Shown: piece by piece, positions 1 to 8,914 of the stretch
How the letters are laid out: each line of letters begins with the position of its first letter
How positions within the stretch are numbered: position 1 is the stretch's first letter
NCBI GenBank assembly: GCA_002490705.1
Contig: DKUO01000040.1
Location: 1-46,454, forward strand
Length of the DNA: 46,454 nucleotides
DNA from: Lachnospiraceae bacterium UBA7202
GTDB taxonomy: Bacteria > Bacillota > Clostridia > Lachnospirales > Lachnospiraceae
Direction: 5' to 3'
Position numbers and translations under genes: made by a program
Notes under the pieces: generated by a model
Seen by the model: only the letters and a program-made list of their open reading frames with translations
The model's database searches: none
What the model was told of the DNA's origin: nothing

Positions 1-86
1 AAAAGTCACTTCATAACAGGAGTATTGGATTATACATTTTATCAGGCTTTTGTTGATCATATACGCTCCGAACTCTCAAAAATCTA

Positions 87-93
87 GGGGGGG
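87..93 (+). promoter_or_regulatory. G-run ribosome binding site of the giant flagellin
   Basis: A run of seven G lies 7 nt before the ATG at 101 and is the only Shine-Dalgarno-like sequence there. It fixes the start at 101 rather than at an in-frame ATG at 50. A homopolymer ribosome site is unusual and could vary in length. No convincing promoter is visible in bases 1-86. Confidence 0.6.
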
Positions 94-100
94 TAGAATC

Positions 101-3100
101 ATGTCCATGTTAATACAGCACAATATGATGGCATGGAATGCCGAGAGGCAGTTTAATACAGTTACAAAAGCAAAAAATAAAAAGGCAGAGAAGCTTTCTT
201 CCGGTTACCGGATTAATCGTGCTGCGGACGATGCGGCGGGTCTGTCTATTTCGGAGAAAATGCGCAGGCAGATCAGGGGACTCAAGGTGGGCACGGAGAA
301 TGCCCAGATGGGTATCTCATGGGTGCAGATCGGAGAAGGTGCGCTCAATGAGGCCCATGATATCCTGCATCGGATGAACGAGCTTTCCATCAAGGCCCAG
401 AATGGGACGAATACGCTTACGGACAGGGCCTATATGGAGGCGGAGTTTGAGCAGCTTCAAGGTGAGTTGGATCGGATCAGCACCACAACCACCTTTAACG
501 AGTTGAATATTTTTGAGGAGCACGAGCCGGTCTATGATCAGATCAGTGGCAACATCAACTGGGATTACGAGGAATACCACGATTTGCGGCCCGGAAAAAA
601 TGATCTGACCATCACCTATCGGACGGCGGCGACGGATGAGGCGCAGGTGATGACCATTACCGTGCCGACTGGAAGGTATACTACCCATGAGCTGATCGAC
701 GCCATCGACGATGCCTTTGGCGTTGACAGTCCTATCCACATGGAGTTTACGGAGAAAGGGTTCTGTAGACTGAATCTGGAGGGCGGCGAGGTCATGGACT
801 CCGTGAGGGGCGGTCTGACCTATCTTCTGTGGGATAACTATGACGGCGGCGGATACGGCACACTGATCGGCACGACGGAGTTTGAGAAGGATACGGATAC
901 GATTAAGATCGTTAAGGGAGAGAACGATTCCATGTATTTGGAGATGGAGTTTTTTGATCCCAATGTTAAATCGACAATGGGAACGATCAATCTGCTGACA
1001 GATGCAGAGTTGAATAATCCGAATTTTAAAGAAATCCGCCTCAATAAGAAGCAGATCATGGAGCGGATCAATAATTCGATTAATGCTAACCATGCTTTTG
1101 ACAACAGCGGCTTAAAGGCAAGCGATTACGGCACCGCCATCCAGCTTGCCAGCGACGAGGGCATTGTCACCGGCTTTAAGGGGAATATGTTCAAGATCGA
1201 GAAGCAGAATCCCATATATACCTCCGCCTTTTACGACAATATCCAGCACGGACATGTGTGGCAGGATCCGGCTTCTGTGGTAGGCGGGGCAGTCCTGACG
1301 ACGGATGTGCGCGACGAGGAGCATAACAGGTTCTATATCAAGAAGGACGTGAACGATAAACTGGTCTTAAATCCGAACAAGTTCACAAATTCTGTTAAGG
1401 ACCCTATTACGATCACCATTCCCCCCAAAGCGGCGACTGCTGATAACCCGACAGGAGGCTACACGGCGCAGGCTATGGTGGATGCGCTGAACGAAATCTT
1501 TGAAAAAACGGCGGGGCTGAAAGGAGAGGTCGAAGCACATTTAGTGCGGTCAAGCGCCAAGGTAAGGGATCCCTACCCGGACAAAAAAAATCCCGGCAGT
1601 ACGACGGCAACCAAGGACTCCGTGGGCGATGATGACCTGATCTTTGAGGGCATAGAGATCCGTACTGTGAAAGAGGGCCCGGACGCCATCGTGAACATTG
1701 ATAAGGACGCAAGTACCGCCTACGATACTCTGTTTACGATTAAAAACTACAATAAATACGGCACCGGCACGGGCACAAACGGCTGGGACGCCAATGTGGA
1801 TAACGAGACGCAGGTGGATTCTAAGGCTTACGCGAAAGGGGAAGGTGCAATCGGGAGTATCAAATTTACCAGCGCGAACAATCGGTTTAATATTACCTTG
1901 AAGAGTACGCCTGACAGAAATCAAGATTTTGATGATTTTAGTCCCCCTTCGACTCCTCCTTCGACTGATTTTACGCAGACTTTTACTGTCAATGTTGGCA
2001 CGGGTACGAAGAGCATAGGTGGAATTATCAGTGCTATCAATGCCGATTTGGCGAATAAGAAGCTGAAGGTGGGAAAGGATGCCGCCGGAAATGACATCGA
2101 GGTGGCGTTGAGCACCAGAATTGAAGCGGTCAGGGTAGATCAGGACGGCAAGGTGAGCAGCAGCGGCGAGTATATTAAGATTGTTGACAAAGAGGATCTG
2201 ACTCTTGACAGTGTGAACCACACATACCCCAACTGGTATACGGAAATTGACGTCAGCAGCTGCAATGGAAACGCCGGCTACCGCACGCTTTTTCAGAAGA
2301 GGGTAGACTACACGGAAGTAAAGACACATACCTTTACGGGAAAGGCTGATCTCACGATTCCGAGCGGTGGCCTGACGAAGCCCATAACCTTTTCGGTCAA
2401 TGGCGTTTCTCATACGATCGGCGGCGCGGGTATGTCAGCTTCCGGCGTTAAAACGGATTTCGAGAAGGAGACACCTATAAGGTTCAGCAATGTGGCGAGT
2501 ACGAGCCAGACCAGGCCGCAGAATTTCACTGTGAAGGGCGACGGCACTACCTCTTACACTTATTATGCGGGCGGCAACGCGCAGGGCGACTCGATAGAAT
2601 ATCAGGGTAAAGCCGGATATGAGATGAACACGCCGGCGACCTTGGAGGTGGGGCCGGCAAAGATTCCCTCCAGTGTGGTAATTGACGACAGCAACAATAA
2701 GATATCCCTTGCTTTGAATGGGAAGCCGTATACGTTTACGATCGCAAACTGTAAAGATGCGAGTGGAAACCCCAGCGCCTTTGATTTGAATAAGGATGGA
2801 AAGTATAGTCAGGACGAATTGGAGGCGGCCCTTCAGGACGCCATCGATAAGGCTGCGGGAGAAGGATTTGGCGGCGCGCAGGTAGAGATCAAGGGAAACC
2901 AGTTCGTTATTACTTCCAAATTGGGAACCGACGACGACGGAAAGAAGACCTCGATCACTGCCTATGCGCAGGGGACGGCGGTCAACACTTTTTTCGACTC
3001 CCTTGTCAGGAGCGAGACGGCGGCCAGCTGTACGACTACATTGGATGTTCAGAGCAACATTTCGATGACAGGCACCGGCGGGGACGATATCTTTCGATTT

Positions 3101-5746
3101 TCGTTTACGGATAAGGACGGCAATACCACACCTGTGACCCTCGATTTGATGAAAGACGGCGAGAGTAGTCCCACAAATATAGGTTCGTTGGTGCAGAGAA
3201 TTAATGACAGGCTGGCAGATGAGGGGCTGGCTGACAAGGTAAAGGCGGATAAAAGCGGTTCCAAGCTTGTGCTTATTACGAAAGAGACGGGCGCAAACAC
3301 CCATATCGAGTACACCACCGGCGACTATCCCAATGCGACTGCAAACGCCAAGGCTATTTTTGGCGACATTCAGACGTCAAAGAACGATCCGCCGGCCAAG
3401 GTCACACTGAACCAGCCGGCCAAGAAAACGGTCAACTTTGACAACAGCACCGATATCAAGACATTCCGGGTGAAGATAGACGGCACATGGCGTGAGGTTA
3501 AGATTAAGGGCGGTTGGAATGGCTATTCGGGCAGCGGCGCGAATACTCTGGAAACGAAGCTGAACAAGGGACTGAGCGGAGATGGCAGCGACGGACTGGA
3601 AGCGTGGGGCGTGAAGGCCAGCGTTTCCAATGGTGGGACGATCACTCTGACGAGGCAGCATGAAGGCAGTTTAAACGGCAAAGCCACCAGCATTGAAATG
3701 TCCTATGGTGATGGCGGTTCGGTGATGAAGGATATGTTCGGCTCCAAGCAGATGTCCACCATAGAGGGCGTGTCTCTGTCGGTCAGCGGGAATAAGCTGA
3801 CGATAACGGCAGGGGCTAATGATGTGATTACCATCGTAGGAGGCGCGGCAGCAAAATCGGGTCTTTCGGATGCTTGGGGAGATCAGAGCGGCGGCACGCT
3901 CAAGGGTAAGGCAGAGGTAAAGTATTATTCCCATACAAAGGATCAGGGTTTCCACTCCGCTAAGTTCAGCACTGTGACCAGCGTTGACCTTTCGAGATAT
4001 GTAGAGAATGGCAAGGTCGCGATTGAACTGAATAAGTGGAATAATGAGCTGGAGTTTGAGTTTACCGAGAACGGTACGGCCACAACTGAAGCCGACCAGA
4101 AATGGAAGAAGGTCAGCTTCCGTCTGACGGAGAGCGGGGCTGGAAATAAGACCTCCATAGACGATATTGTGAAGGAGCTCCAGACAGAGATCACCAAGGT
4201 GTTGGGAAAATACACCAGTAATACGGATGGAGAGTATAAAGGAAAGGATAAAGTAGAGGTCATCTTTGACGCGAAGACAAACAGGCTGTCCCTGAAATCC
4301 ACAAAACCGGGCGCTCAGTTCCAGTTCAGGGGTATGGTGAGTGCGAGAAGCAACGGCGACCCCGCCAAGGATGCGACTAATAAGATCGGTGGCGGCTTTT
4401 TCCACCATGTGATGTGTAGGAGCGAAGAGCAGAAAGGGCAGTTGGCGGATCCCACGGATATCAACGGCGACCAGTTCCCAGATGACATTTTCGCTCAGGG
4501 GCGCCATGACGTGGTTTTTGACCCGGCTCATCTGCACCCCGGTACCAGCGATACGCTGATTCTGGATCTGAATTATCTGGAGGACAGCGACCATGACGGC
4601 TTTGTGGATGCGGATAAAAATCGAGACGGCATCGTGGATACGACTGAGCTGAAGGATGCGAAGACGATCACGCTGAAGCTGAATTTCGGTTCGGAAAGAC
4701 CATACACGAAACCGGAGTACTGGTTGTCTTCCAACAAAGATGAGGTTTTGAAAACCCTTCGGGATAAGATTAAGGAGGCGATTAAAGACTGGAATGGGTC
4801 TGCTGAGGCACAGAAGCTGGGCTTTGAGCTTCACGAAGACCTGATCGAGGTGGATGTAGGCAGGCATCAGACCGGCATCTGGGGTAATAAAGATAACGTG
4901 GCTGTCAGCTTTACCATGACAAAGAATCCAGATATTGCCACGCCGGTGGAAGGGTACTTTTATATCGACGGCATTCGTGGCAACGCGGCCTATGAGGTAT
5001 TCTACCATACCGACGGCGAGCTGATTCCCGCATACATTGAGGGGACGAAGGATATCAGAGATGGTGTGGTTCTGAATGATGATGATAACGAACTGGTGTT
5101 GCTTGTGGACGGCAAGATGGAGACGATCGATCTGTCGTCGGTGGAGAAAGGCAAAAAATTTTCGTCGTCAGAGATTATCAAGATACTTACAGATAAGTTT
5201 AAGGAGAAGGGGCTCAATCTGGCGGTGGCGCTTACCCCCAAAGGGTCATTGCGGTTTTCCTTTGACAGGATGGGTAAGCATACCCTTGAGCAGGTGACCG
5301 GCAGCGCGAGAAATAAGCTGTTCTTTGAGGAGCATTCGGCGAAAAGGATGTCCAAAGAGCGGGATATCAGAGTCAGCAGCTTTGAGGGCGACAGGCTTTC
5401 GGTGTACAGTCCCAGATTTTCTACGGCTATGCTGGGCATCAACTCCATCTGCATTTCTACGATTAAAAATGCGGAAAAGGCGACAAACCGGCTGAAGGAA
5501 GCGATCAGGAAGGTGTCGGATATGAGAAGCACCTTCGGAGCGATCCAGAACCGGTTCGAGCATACGGTCAATAACAACCTGAACAAGCACGAGAACCTAC
5601 AGGCGGCGGAATCCCGCATCCGCGATGCGGATATCTCGAAGGAGATGATGGATTTCTCCAATCTGAGCATTATACAGCAGGCGGGGCAGGCTGTCTTGGC
5701 GCAGGCGAACCAGTCGAGAAATGCCATGTTGACGTTGTTAGGGTAA
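101..5746 (+). CDS. Giant flagellin (1881 aa) with modular insert
   Basis: Flagellar filament subunit or filament-associated flagellin, exported by the flagellar secretion system. The N-terminal D0/D1 helices (residues about 1-145, with LSSGYRIN and ADDAAGLSIS) and the C-terminal helices (about 1775-1881, with RIRDADISKEM and QANQS) are typical of FliC. Common flagellins are 270-500 aa; here a hypervariable insert of about 1,600 residues separates the ends. The insert appears built from about nine diverged units, each a strand pair, a helix with an S/T-x-x-x-I/L-x-x-x-I/L pattern, and a strand ending near a glycine, resembling flagellin IN-type modules. Three EF-hand-like calcium loops occur near residues 895, 1453 and 1495-1516. 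No HExxH is seen, so it is not a flagellinolysin by that criterion. Cysteines are few. A strong terminator follows, so it is the end of its transcript. Confidence 0.93.
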   Translation: MSMLIQHNMMAWNAERQFNTVTKAKNKKAEKLSSGYRINRAADDAAGLSISEKMRRQIRGLKVGTENAQMGISWVQIGEGALNEAHDILHRMNELSIKAQNGTNTLTDRAYMEAEFEQLQGELDRISTTTTFNELNIFEEHEPVYDQISGNINWDYEEYHDLRPGKNDLTITYRTAATDEAQVMTITVPTGRYTTHELIDAIDDAFGVDSPIHMEFTEKGFCRLNLEGGEVMDSVRGGLTYLLWDNYDGGGYGTLIGTTEFEKDTDTIKIVKGENDSMYLEMEFFDPNVKSTMGTINLLTDAELNNPNFKEIRLNKKQIMERINNSINANHAFDNSGLKASDYGTAIQLASDEGIVTGFKGNMFKIEKQNPIYTSAFYDNIQHGHVWQDPASVVGGAVLTTDVRDEEHNRFYIKKDVNDKLVLNPNKFTNSVKDPITITIPPKAATADNPTGGYTAQAMVDALNEIFEKTAGLKGEVEAHLVRSSAKVRDPYPDKKNPGSTTATKDSVGDDDLIFEGIEIRTVKEGPDAIVNIDKDASTAYDTLFTIKNYNKYGTGTGTNGWDANVDNETQVDSKAYAKGEGAIGSIKFTSANNRFNITLKSTPDRNQDFDDFSPPSTPPSTDFTQTFTVNVGTGTKSIGGIISAINADLANKKLKVGKDAAGNDIEVALSTRIEAVRVDQDGKVSSSGEYIKIVDKEDLTLDSVNHTYPNWYTEIDVSSCNGNAGYRTLFQKRVDYTEVKTHTFTGKADLTIPSGGLTKPITFSVNGVSHTIGGAGMSASGVKTDFEKETPIRFSNVASTSQTRPQNFTVKGDGTTSYTYYAGGNAQGDSIEYQGKAGYEMNTPATLEVGPAKIPSSVVIDDSNNKISLALNGKPYTFTIANCKDASGNPSAFDLNKDGKYSQDELEAALQDAIDKAAGEGFGGAQVEIKGNQFVITSKLGTDDDGKKTSITAYAQGTAVNTFFDSLVRSETAASCTTTLDVQSNISMTGTGGDDIFRFSFTDKDGNTTPVTLDLMKDGESSPTNIGSLVQRINDRLADEGLADKVKADKSGSKLVLITKETGANTHIEYTTGDYPNATANAKAIFGDIQTSKNDPPAKVTLNQPAKKTVNFDNSTDIKTFRVKIDGTWREVKIKGGWNGYSGSGANTLETKLNKGLSGDGSDGLEAWGVKASVSNGGTITLTRQHEGSLNGKATSIEMSYGDGGSVMKDMFGSKQMSTIEGVSLSVSGNKLTITAGANDVITIVGGAAAKSGLSDAWGDQSGGTLKGKAEVKYYSHTKDQGFHSAKFSTVTSVDLSRYVENGKVAIELNKWNNELEFEFTENGTATTEADQKWKKVSFRLTESGAGNKTSIDDIVKELQTEITKVLGKYTSNTDGEYKGKDKVEVIFDAKTNRLSLKSTKPGAQFQFRGMVSARSNGDPAKDATNKIGGGFFHHVMCRSEEQKGQLADPTDINGDQFPDDIFAQGRHDVVFDPAHLHPGTSDTLILDLNYLEDSDHDGFVDADKNRDGIVDTTELKDAKTITLKLNFGSERPYTKPEYWLSSNKDEVLKTLRDKIKEAIKDWNGSAEAQKLGFELHEDLIEVDVGRHQTGIWGNKDNVAVSFTMTKNPDIATPVEGYFYIDGIRGNAAYEVFYHTDGELIPAYIEGTKDIRDGVVLNDDDNELVLLVDGKMETIDLSSVEKGKKFSSSEIIKILTDKFKEKGLNLAVALTPKGSLRFSFDRMGKHTLEQVTGSARNKLFFEEHSAKRMSKERDIRVSSFEGDRLSVYSPRFSTAMLGINSICISTIKNAEKATNRLKEAIRKVSDMRSTFGAIQNRFEHTVNNNLNKHENLQAAESRIRDADISKEMMDFSNLSIIQQAGQAVLAQANQSRNAMLTLLG

Positions 5747-5752
5747 ACGTAA

Positions 5753-5788
5753 GGGGAGCAGAACGGTAAAAGGTTCTGCTCCTCTTTT
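5753..5788 (+). terminator. Intrinsic terminator after flagellin
   Basis: A perfect 10-bp stem, GGAGCAGAAC (5755-5764) pairing with GTTCTGCTCC (5773-5782), is followed by TCTTTT. It begins just past the flagellin stop codon. Confidence 0.92.
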
Positions 5789-5819
5789 CGATATAACGTT
5801 ATTTCGTTTATAAATCCTC

Positions 5820-5848
5820 TTGACATTCCATATCAAAGTCGGTAGAAT
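5820..5848 (+). promoter_or_regulatory. Strong sigma-A promoter without an intact gene
   Basis: TTGACA at 5820-5825, a 17-bp spacer, and TAGAAT at 5843-5848. It lies between the flagellin terminator and the helicase island. The first reading frame downstream is only 15 codons long (5946-5993), so the promoter now appears orphaned or serves the helicase through a long leader. Confidence 0.75.
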
Positions 5849-5875
5849 ATATCCATCAGAGAAATTCTAACAGAT

Positions 5876-5917
5876 GTGCGTTCCGCACGTTCATGACAGT
5901 TTCTGTCGGATTTTTCT
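5876..5917 (+). other. Two small hairpins in the leader before the broken frame
   Basis: GTGCG/CGCAC (5876-5888, 3-nt loop) and GACAG/CTGTC (5895-5907, 3-nt loop) follow the promoter at 5820. The second is followed by GGATTTTTCT and resembles a weak attenuator. Confidence 0.35.
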
Positions 5918-5945
5918 AACACAATAATCATAGAGGAGAGAAAGT

Positions 5946-5993
5946 ATGATAATAACACAGAAACACATGCAGGAAATCGTTGAAAGATGCTAA
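5946..5993 (+). pseudogene. 15-codon truncated reading frame with good ribosome site
   Basis: An ATG at 5946 stands 5 nt after AGAGGAGAG and opens a frame reading MIITQKHMQEIVERC before TAA at 5991. Strong promoter, leader and ribosome site are all kept, but the frame ends exactly where the AT-rich island begins. The peptide resembles the first residues of small JAB/MPN-type (M67) metallopeptidases, which often begin with a similar helix, but 15 residues cannot establish that. A leader peptide is the alternative. No continuation of the gene was found on the far side of the island. Confidence 0.3.
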
Positions 5994-6098
5994 GTTAGAC
6001 TATAGGTGTGATTTATGATATGATAAACAATATATATGTAGATTTGTGTCTTGTTAAATGTAACTAAAATATAGGAGTTCTGGAAAAGGAGCTAGAGG

Positions 6099-8123
6099 AT
6101 GAACGATAAAAGTTTATATTATAAAGGATTTGATACAATTACAGAAATAGATGATTTTTTTGATAGATTGAAGGAATATGCAGAAGAAAATGAATCCGGC
6201 AATTCTGTATATATTTTGAATCGTCCGCTAGGAGACAAGAAATACTCATATGAATATGAAAAAGCAGCGGTTATTCTTGTTCCCAAACACAAGATGCTAT
6301 TTCTTGATTATGGGAATAATCAGGATGCCTTTGACGAGTATGTGGATGAGTTTGTAGACGATACGGGGCATATTTCAGACAAATATGATTATATGCAAGT
6401 GCTGGGGCGGTCAAGCAAATGGCGTAAGGAGTTTGTTGTACAAATGCAATACGCGGAAATTCAGGAACTTTCTGTGGAAACGTTGTTGGCCCAGATTAAA
6501 TTACCTAACAAAGAAAGCGTCAGAAAAGGGGAATTTTTGATTTCTCTGCTTACGGGGAGTATTAATGATATACAGAAGACGGGGATAGATTATCCTGAGA
6601 CAGTATTAGAGAAAATCAAAAGAAAAATTATTCTGTTTGACGGAGATCAGACAAGATTTATTTATGATGAACCTTATCAGAGAAGAATTACGATTCAAGG
6701 TTTGGCAGGCACAGGAAAAACAGAACTTTTGTTGCATAAAATAAAGGAAATTTATACGCATAATAATGAAGTTAAAATAGCGTTTACCTGTCATAATAAA
6801 ATTTTGGCTGAAAATTTAAAGACGAGGATACCAGAATTCTTTAATTTTATGAAAGTACAGGAGCAGATCAAATGGGAAGAAAAATTGTGGGTTATGAGCA
6901 GTTGGGGATCTAAGGCGGATAAAAATTCAGGAGTTTATAGCTATATTTGTAATTATTATAATATAGACTTTGAAAGATTTTCTTACTCAACAACGTTTGA
7001 CGTTATCTGTCAACACGCGCTTAATGATTTGAAAGAATTGGAGATGAAAACGCCGCTGGAACCGTGCTTTGACTATATTTTAATTGATGAAAGTCAGGAT
7101 TTCACTGAGAACTTTTTTAAATTATGTGAAAAAGTGACTCGTAAATGCGTATATGTTGCCGGGGATATTTTTCAGAATGTATTCGATAGTGAAGATATTA
7201 GCAAGGTTGAACCACAGTTTCTTTTGAATAAGTGTTATCGGACTGATCCCAAAACACTGATGTGTGCACATGCAATTGGTATGGGATTATTTGAACCCAA
7301 TGGGAAATTGCGTTGGCTAACGGACAGGGCATGGAATGATTGTGGATATGATATTCGTAAAAATGGGAGATATTATGACCTGTACAGGAAACCTCTAAGA
7401 AGATTTGAAGATTTGGAGGATATAAATATCAGCACACTGGAAGTAATTCCGACATCTCATGATAAATATTTTGCTCAGATTATTCAAATTATAGAGCAAA
7501 TACGTCTAGAGAATGAAACTGTAGAAGCAGAAGATATCGGTATTATGTTTTTGGAAAATATTAACGTTAATTACAAATTGGCAAAACAGCTCCAAATTGC
7601 TATTACGGAGAAATTTGGATGGGAGGTAAACATCGGTTATGAATCTAAGGAAAAAAAGAAAGGAGCACTTTTTATCAGTAATAGAAATAATGTAAAGGGC
7701 TTGGAATTCCCTTTTGTTATTTGCTTTATGCAGGGACAGCTTACAACTGACTTACAGATAAGAAATTCGCTTTATATGATGTTGACGCGTTCGTTTATAA
7801 CGTCTTATTTTGTATTGCCCGATGATGAGGAGGAGAAATTGAGGCATGTCATTGATGGGGTGAAAGAGGTAAATCAAAAAGGATATTTGCACATACAGGA
7901 GCCTACAGAGGATGAGAAAAAACGGCTTGACAATGTAATGATTAAACATACCAGTATCCATAAGTCACAACGGGATATTGTCGAAGAGATATTGGATGAA
8001 TTAAGAGTGCCCAAAAAGTGGAGAGAAAAATTTCATAGTATAGTGGCTACGTTGTATAAAGAGGAGTTTGACCGAGACAGGCTGTATGAAATTATACAGA
8101 CAAATTATAATCTAATGGATTAA
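6099..8123 (+). CDS. Superfamily 1 (UvrD/Rep-like) helicase, 674 aa
   Basis: Predicted ATP-dependent DNA or RNA translocase of the UvrD-like class. Visible motifs in order: Walker A GLAGTGKTELL (about 201-211), Walker B with DYILIDESQDF (325-335), motif III-like GDIFQNVF (355-362), the UvrD C-terminal VKGLEF (532-537) and motif VI-like MMLTRSF (560-566). The first 190 residues are not recognised; they may be a divergent nuclease or substrate-binding domain, but I see no clear catalytic triad. The tail after 600 is charged and helical. AAGGAG at 6084 supports the start. It overlaps the next gene's possible upstream ATG as TAATG, so the two form an operon. Codon use is clearly more AT-rich than in guaB or the flagellin, suggesting acquisition by transfer. 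Role is unknown; defence is an inference from architecture and context. Confidence 0.85.
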   Translation: MNDKSLYYKGFDTITEIDDFFDRLKEYAEENESGNSVYILNRPLGDKKYSYEYEKAAVILVPKHKMLFLDYGNNQDAFDEYVDEFVDDTGHISDKYDYMQVLGRSSKWRKEFVVQMQYAEIQELSVETLLAQIKLPNKESVRKGEFLISLLTGSINDIQKTGIDYPETVLEKIKRKIILFDGDQTRFIYDEPYQRRITIQGLAGTGKTELLLHKIKEIYTHNNEVKIAFTCHNKILAENLKTRIPEFFNFMKVQEQIKWEEKLWVMSSWGSKADKNSGVYSYICNYYNIDFERFSYSTTFDVICQHALNDLKELEMKTPLEPCFDYILIDESQDFTENFFKLCEKVTRKCVYVAGDIFQNVFDSEDISKVEPQFLLNKCYRTDPKTLMCAHAIGMGLFEPNGKLRWLTDRAWNDCGYDIRKNGRYYDLYRKPLRRFEDLEDINISTLEVIPTSHDKYFAQIIQIIEQIRLENETVEAEDIGIMFLENINVNYKLAKQLQIAITEKFGWEVNIGYESKEKKKGALFISNRNNVKGLEFPFVICFMQGQLTTDLQIRNSLYMMLTRSFITSYFVLPDDEEEKLRHVIDGVKEVNQKGYLHIQEPTEDEKKRLDNVMIKHTSIHKSQRDIVEEILDELRVPKKWREKFHSIVATLYKEEFDRDRLYEIIQTNYNLMD

Positions 8124-8137
8124 TGCGAGGGATACTG

Positions 8138-8785
8138 ATGAAGAAAGTACAACTGTCATACGGAGATTATTATGATGAAAGATTAATGAAACCGATTCGA
8201 AAGCAGGAAGAATGTGTGTTGTTAATATTGGAACTGCTTAATATCTTGTTAATTGGAGAGGTGGTTGGTAACGAAAAAGGCTTGATTATGATTATTGTGG
8301 ATAAAATGAGCCGATTATTTTGCTTTTCAGATAATAAATATTTTTCTATGGTTTTTCCATTTGATATAGATACCACAGAGGGAAAAAACATCACCTATAG
8401 AATATATGATCCAATTTTAGACATTGAAATTGATAATCGTTTGATTGCTTTAATGAAACGGATGCTGAACCAAATTGATTTTGTAAAAAATACAATAGAT
8501 GAAATTATAGAAAAGGCATATTTTGATGTATCTAGCGAGGAATATACAGAGGGTGAAGTAGAAAAGTGCTTTAATATTATTTTGAGGTTGCTGTCAATGG
8601 AAACGGGTTATATTAGGTATGATTATGATCCAGATCACGAGAATGGGACGTTACATCCGTTGTATCATTTTGATGTAAATTATTCGTCAAAAGGAACATA
8701 TAAAATGGGAATTAATAAAAAAATGGAAAAAGAAGATTTTGTTGATTTGTTAGATATTAAAACAAAATGCCATTATATATTATAA
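8138..8785 (+). CDS. Unrecognised partner of the SF1 helicase (215 aa)
   Basis: I do not recognise this family. The protein is acidic to neutral and mixed alpha/beta, with a hydrophobic stretch near residues 25-50 (LLILELLNILLIGEVV), a central VFPFDID segment, and a C-terminal half containing RYDYDPDHENG and a lysine-rich end. It has no signal peptide. I chose ATG 8138 because GAGGGA lies 6 nt upstream; ATG 8123, which overlaps the helicase stop as TAATG, would add five residues. It shares the helicase's AT-rich base composition and ends the island. The tight coupling argues that it acts with the helicase, for example as an adaptor, inhibitor or sensor, which is inference only. Confidence 0.75.
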   Translation: MKKVQLSYGDYYDERLMKPIRKQEECVLLILELLNILLIGEVVGNEKGLIMIIVDKMSRLFCFSDNKYFSMVFPFDIDTTEGKNITYRIYDPILDIEIDNRLIALMKRMLNQIDFVKNTIDEIIEKAYFDVSSEEYTEGEVEKCFNIILRLLSMETGYIRYDYDPDHENGTLHPLYHFDVNYSSKGTYKMGINKKMEKEDFVDLLDIKTKCHYIL

Positions 8786-8847
8786 ATGTGATTCCATAAT
8801 TGAAGGAAGAAATTGTAAGTCAATCTCTACGATAGCTTTTCTATTGC

Positions 8848-8876
8848 TTGCAACTTTCCTCATTTTGTTATATGAT
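8848..8876 (+). promoter_or_regulatory. Sigma-A promoter for the small membrane protein
   Basis: TTGCAA at 8848-8853, a 17-bp spacer, and TATGAT at 8871-8876, 38 bp before the ATG at 8915. An imperfect inverted repeat just upstream (about 8803-8865) may end the helicase transcript. Confidence 0.6.
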
Positions 8877-8914
8877 AATCCTATATTTTCTGAAAGTCAA
8901 AGGAGTGGAGTGTC

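Noticed and set aside
317..5008. Several long minus-strand open frames within the flagellin gene
   Set aside because: They are antisense to a clear gene, have no ribosome sites and read as low-quality peptides.
101..5746. Flagellinolysin (flagellin with a metalloprotease domain)
   Set aside because: No HExxH or similar zinc motif is seen anywhere in the long insert; repeats and calcium loops account for it better.
6099..8785. Gabija (GajA/GajB) or another named defence pair
   Set aside because: GajB is a UvrD-like helicase but its partner GajA is a larger OLD-type ATPase-nuclease; the 215-aa partner here shows no such motifs.
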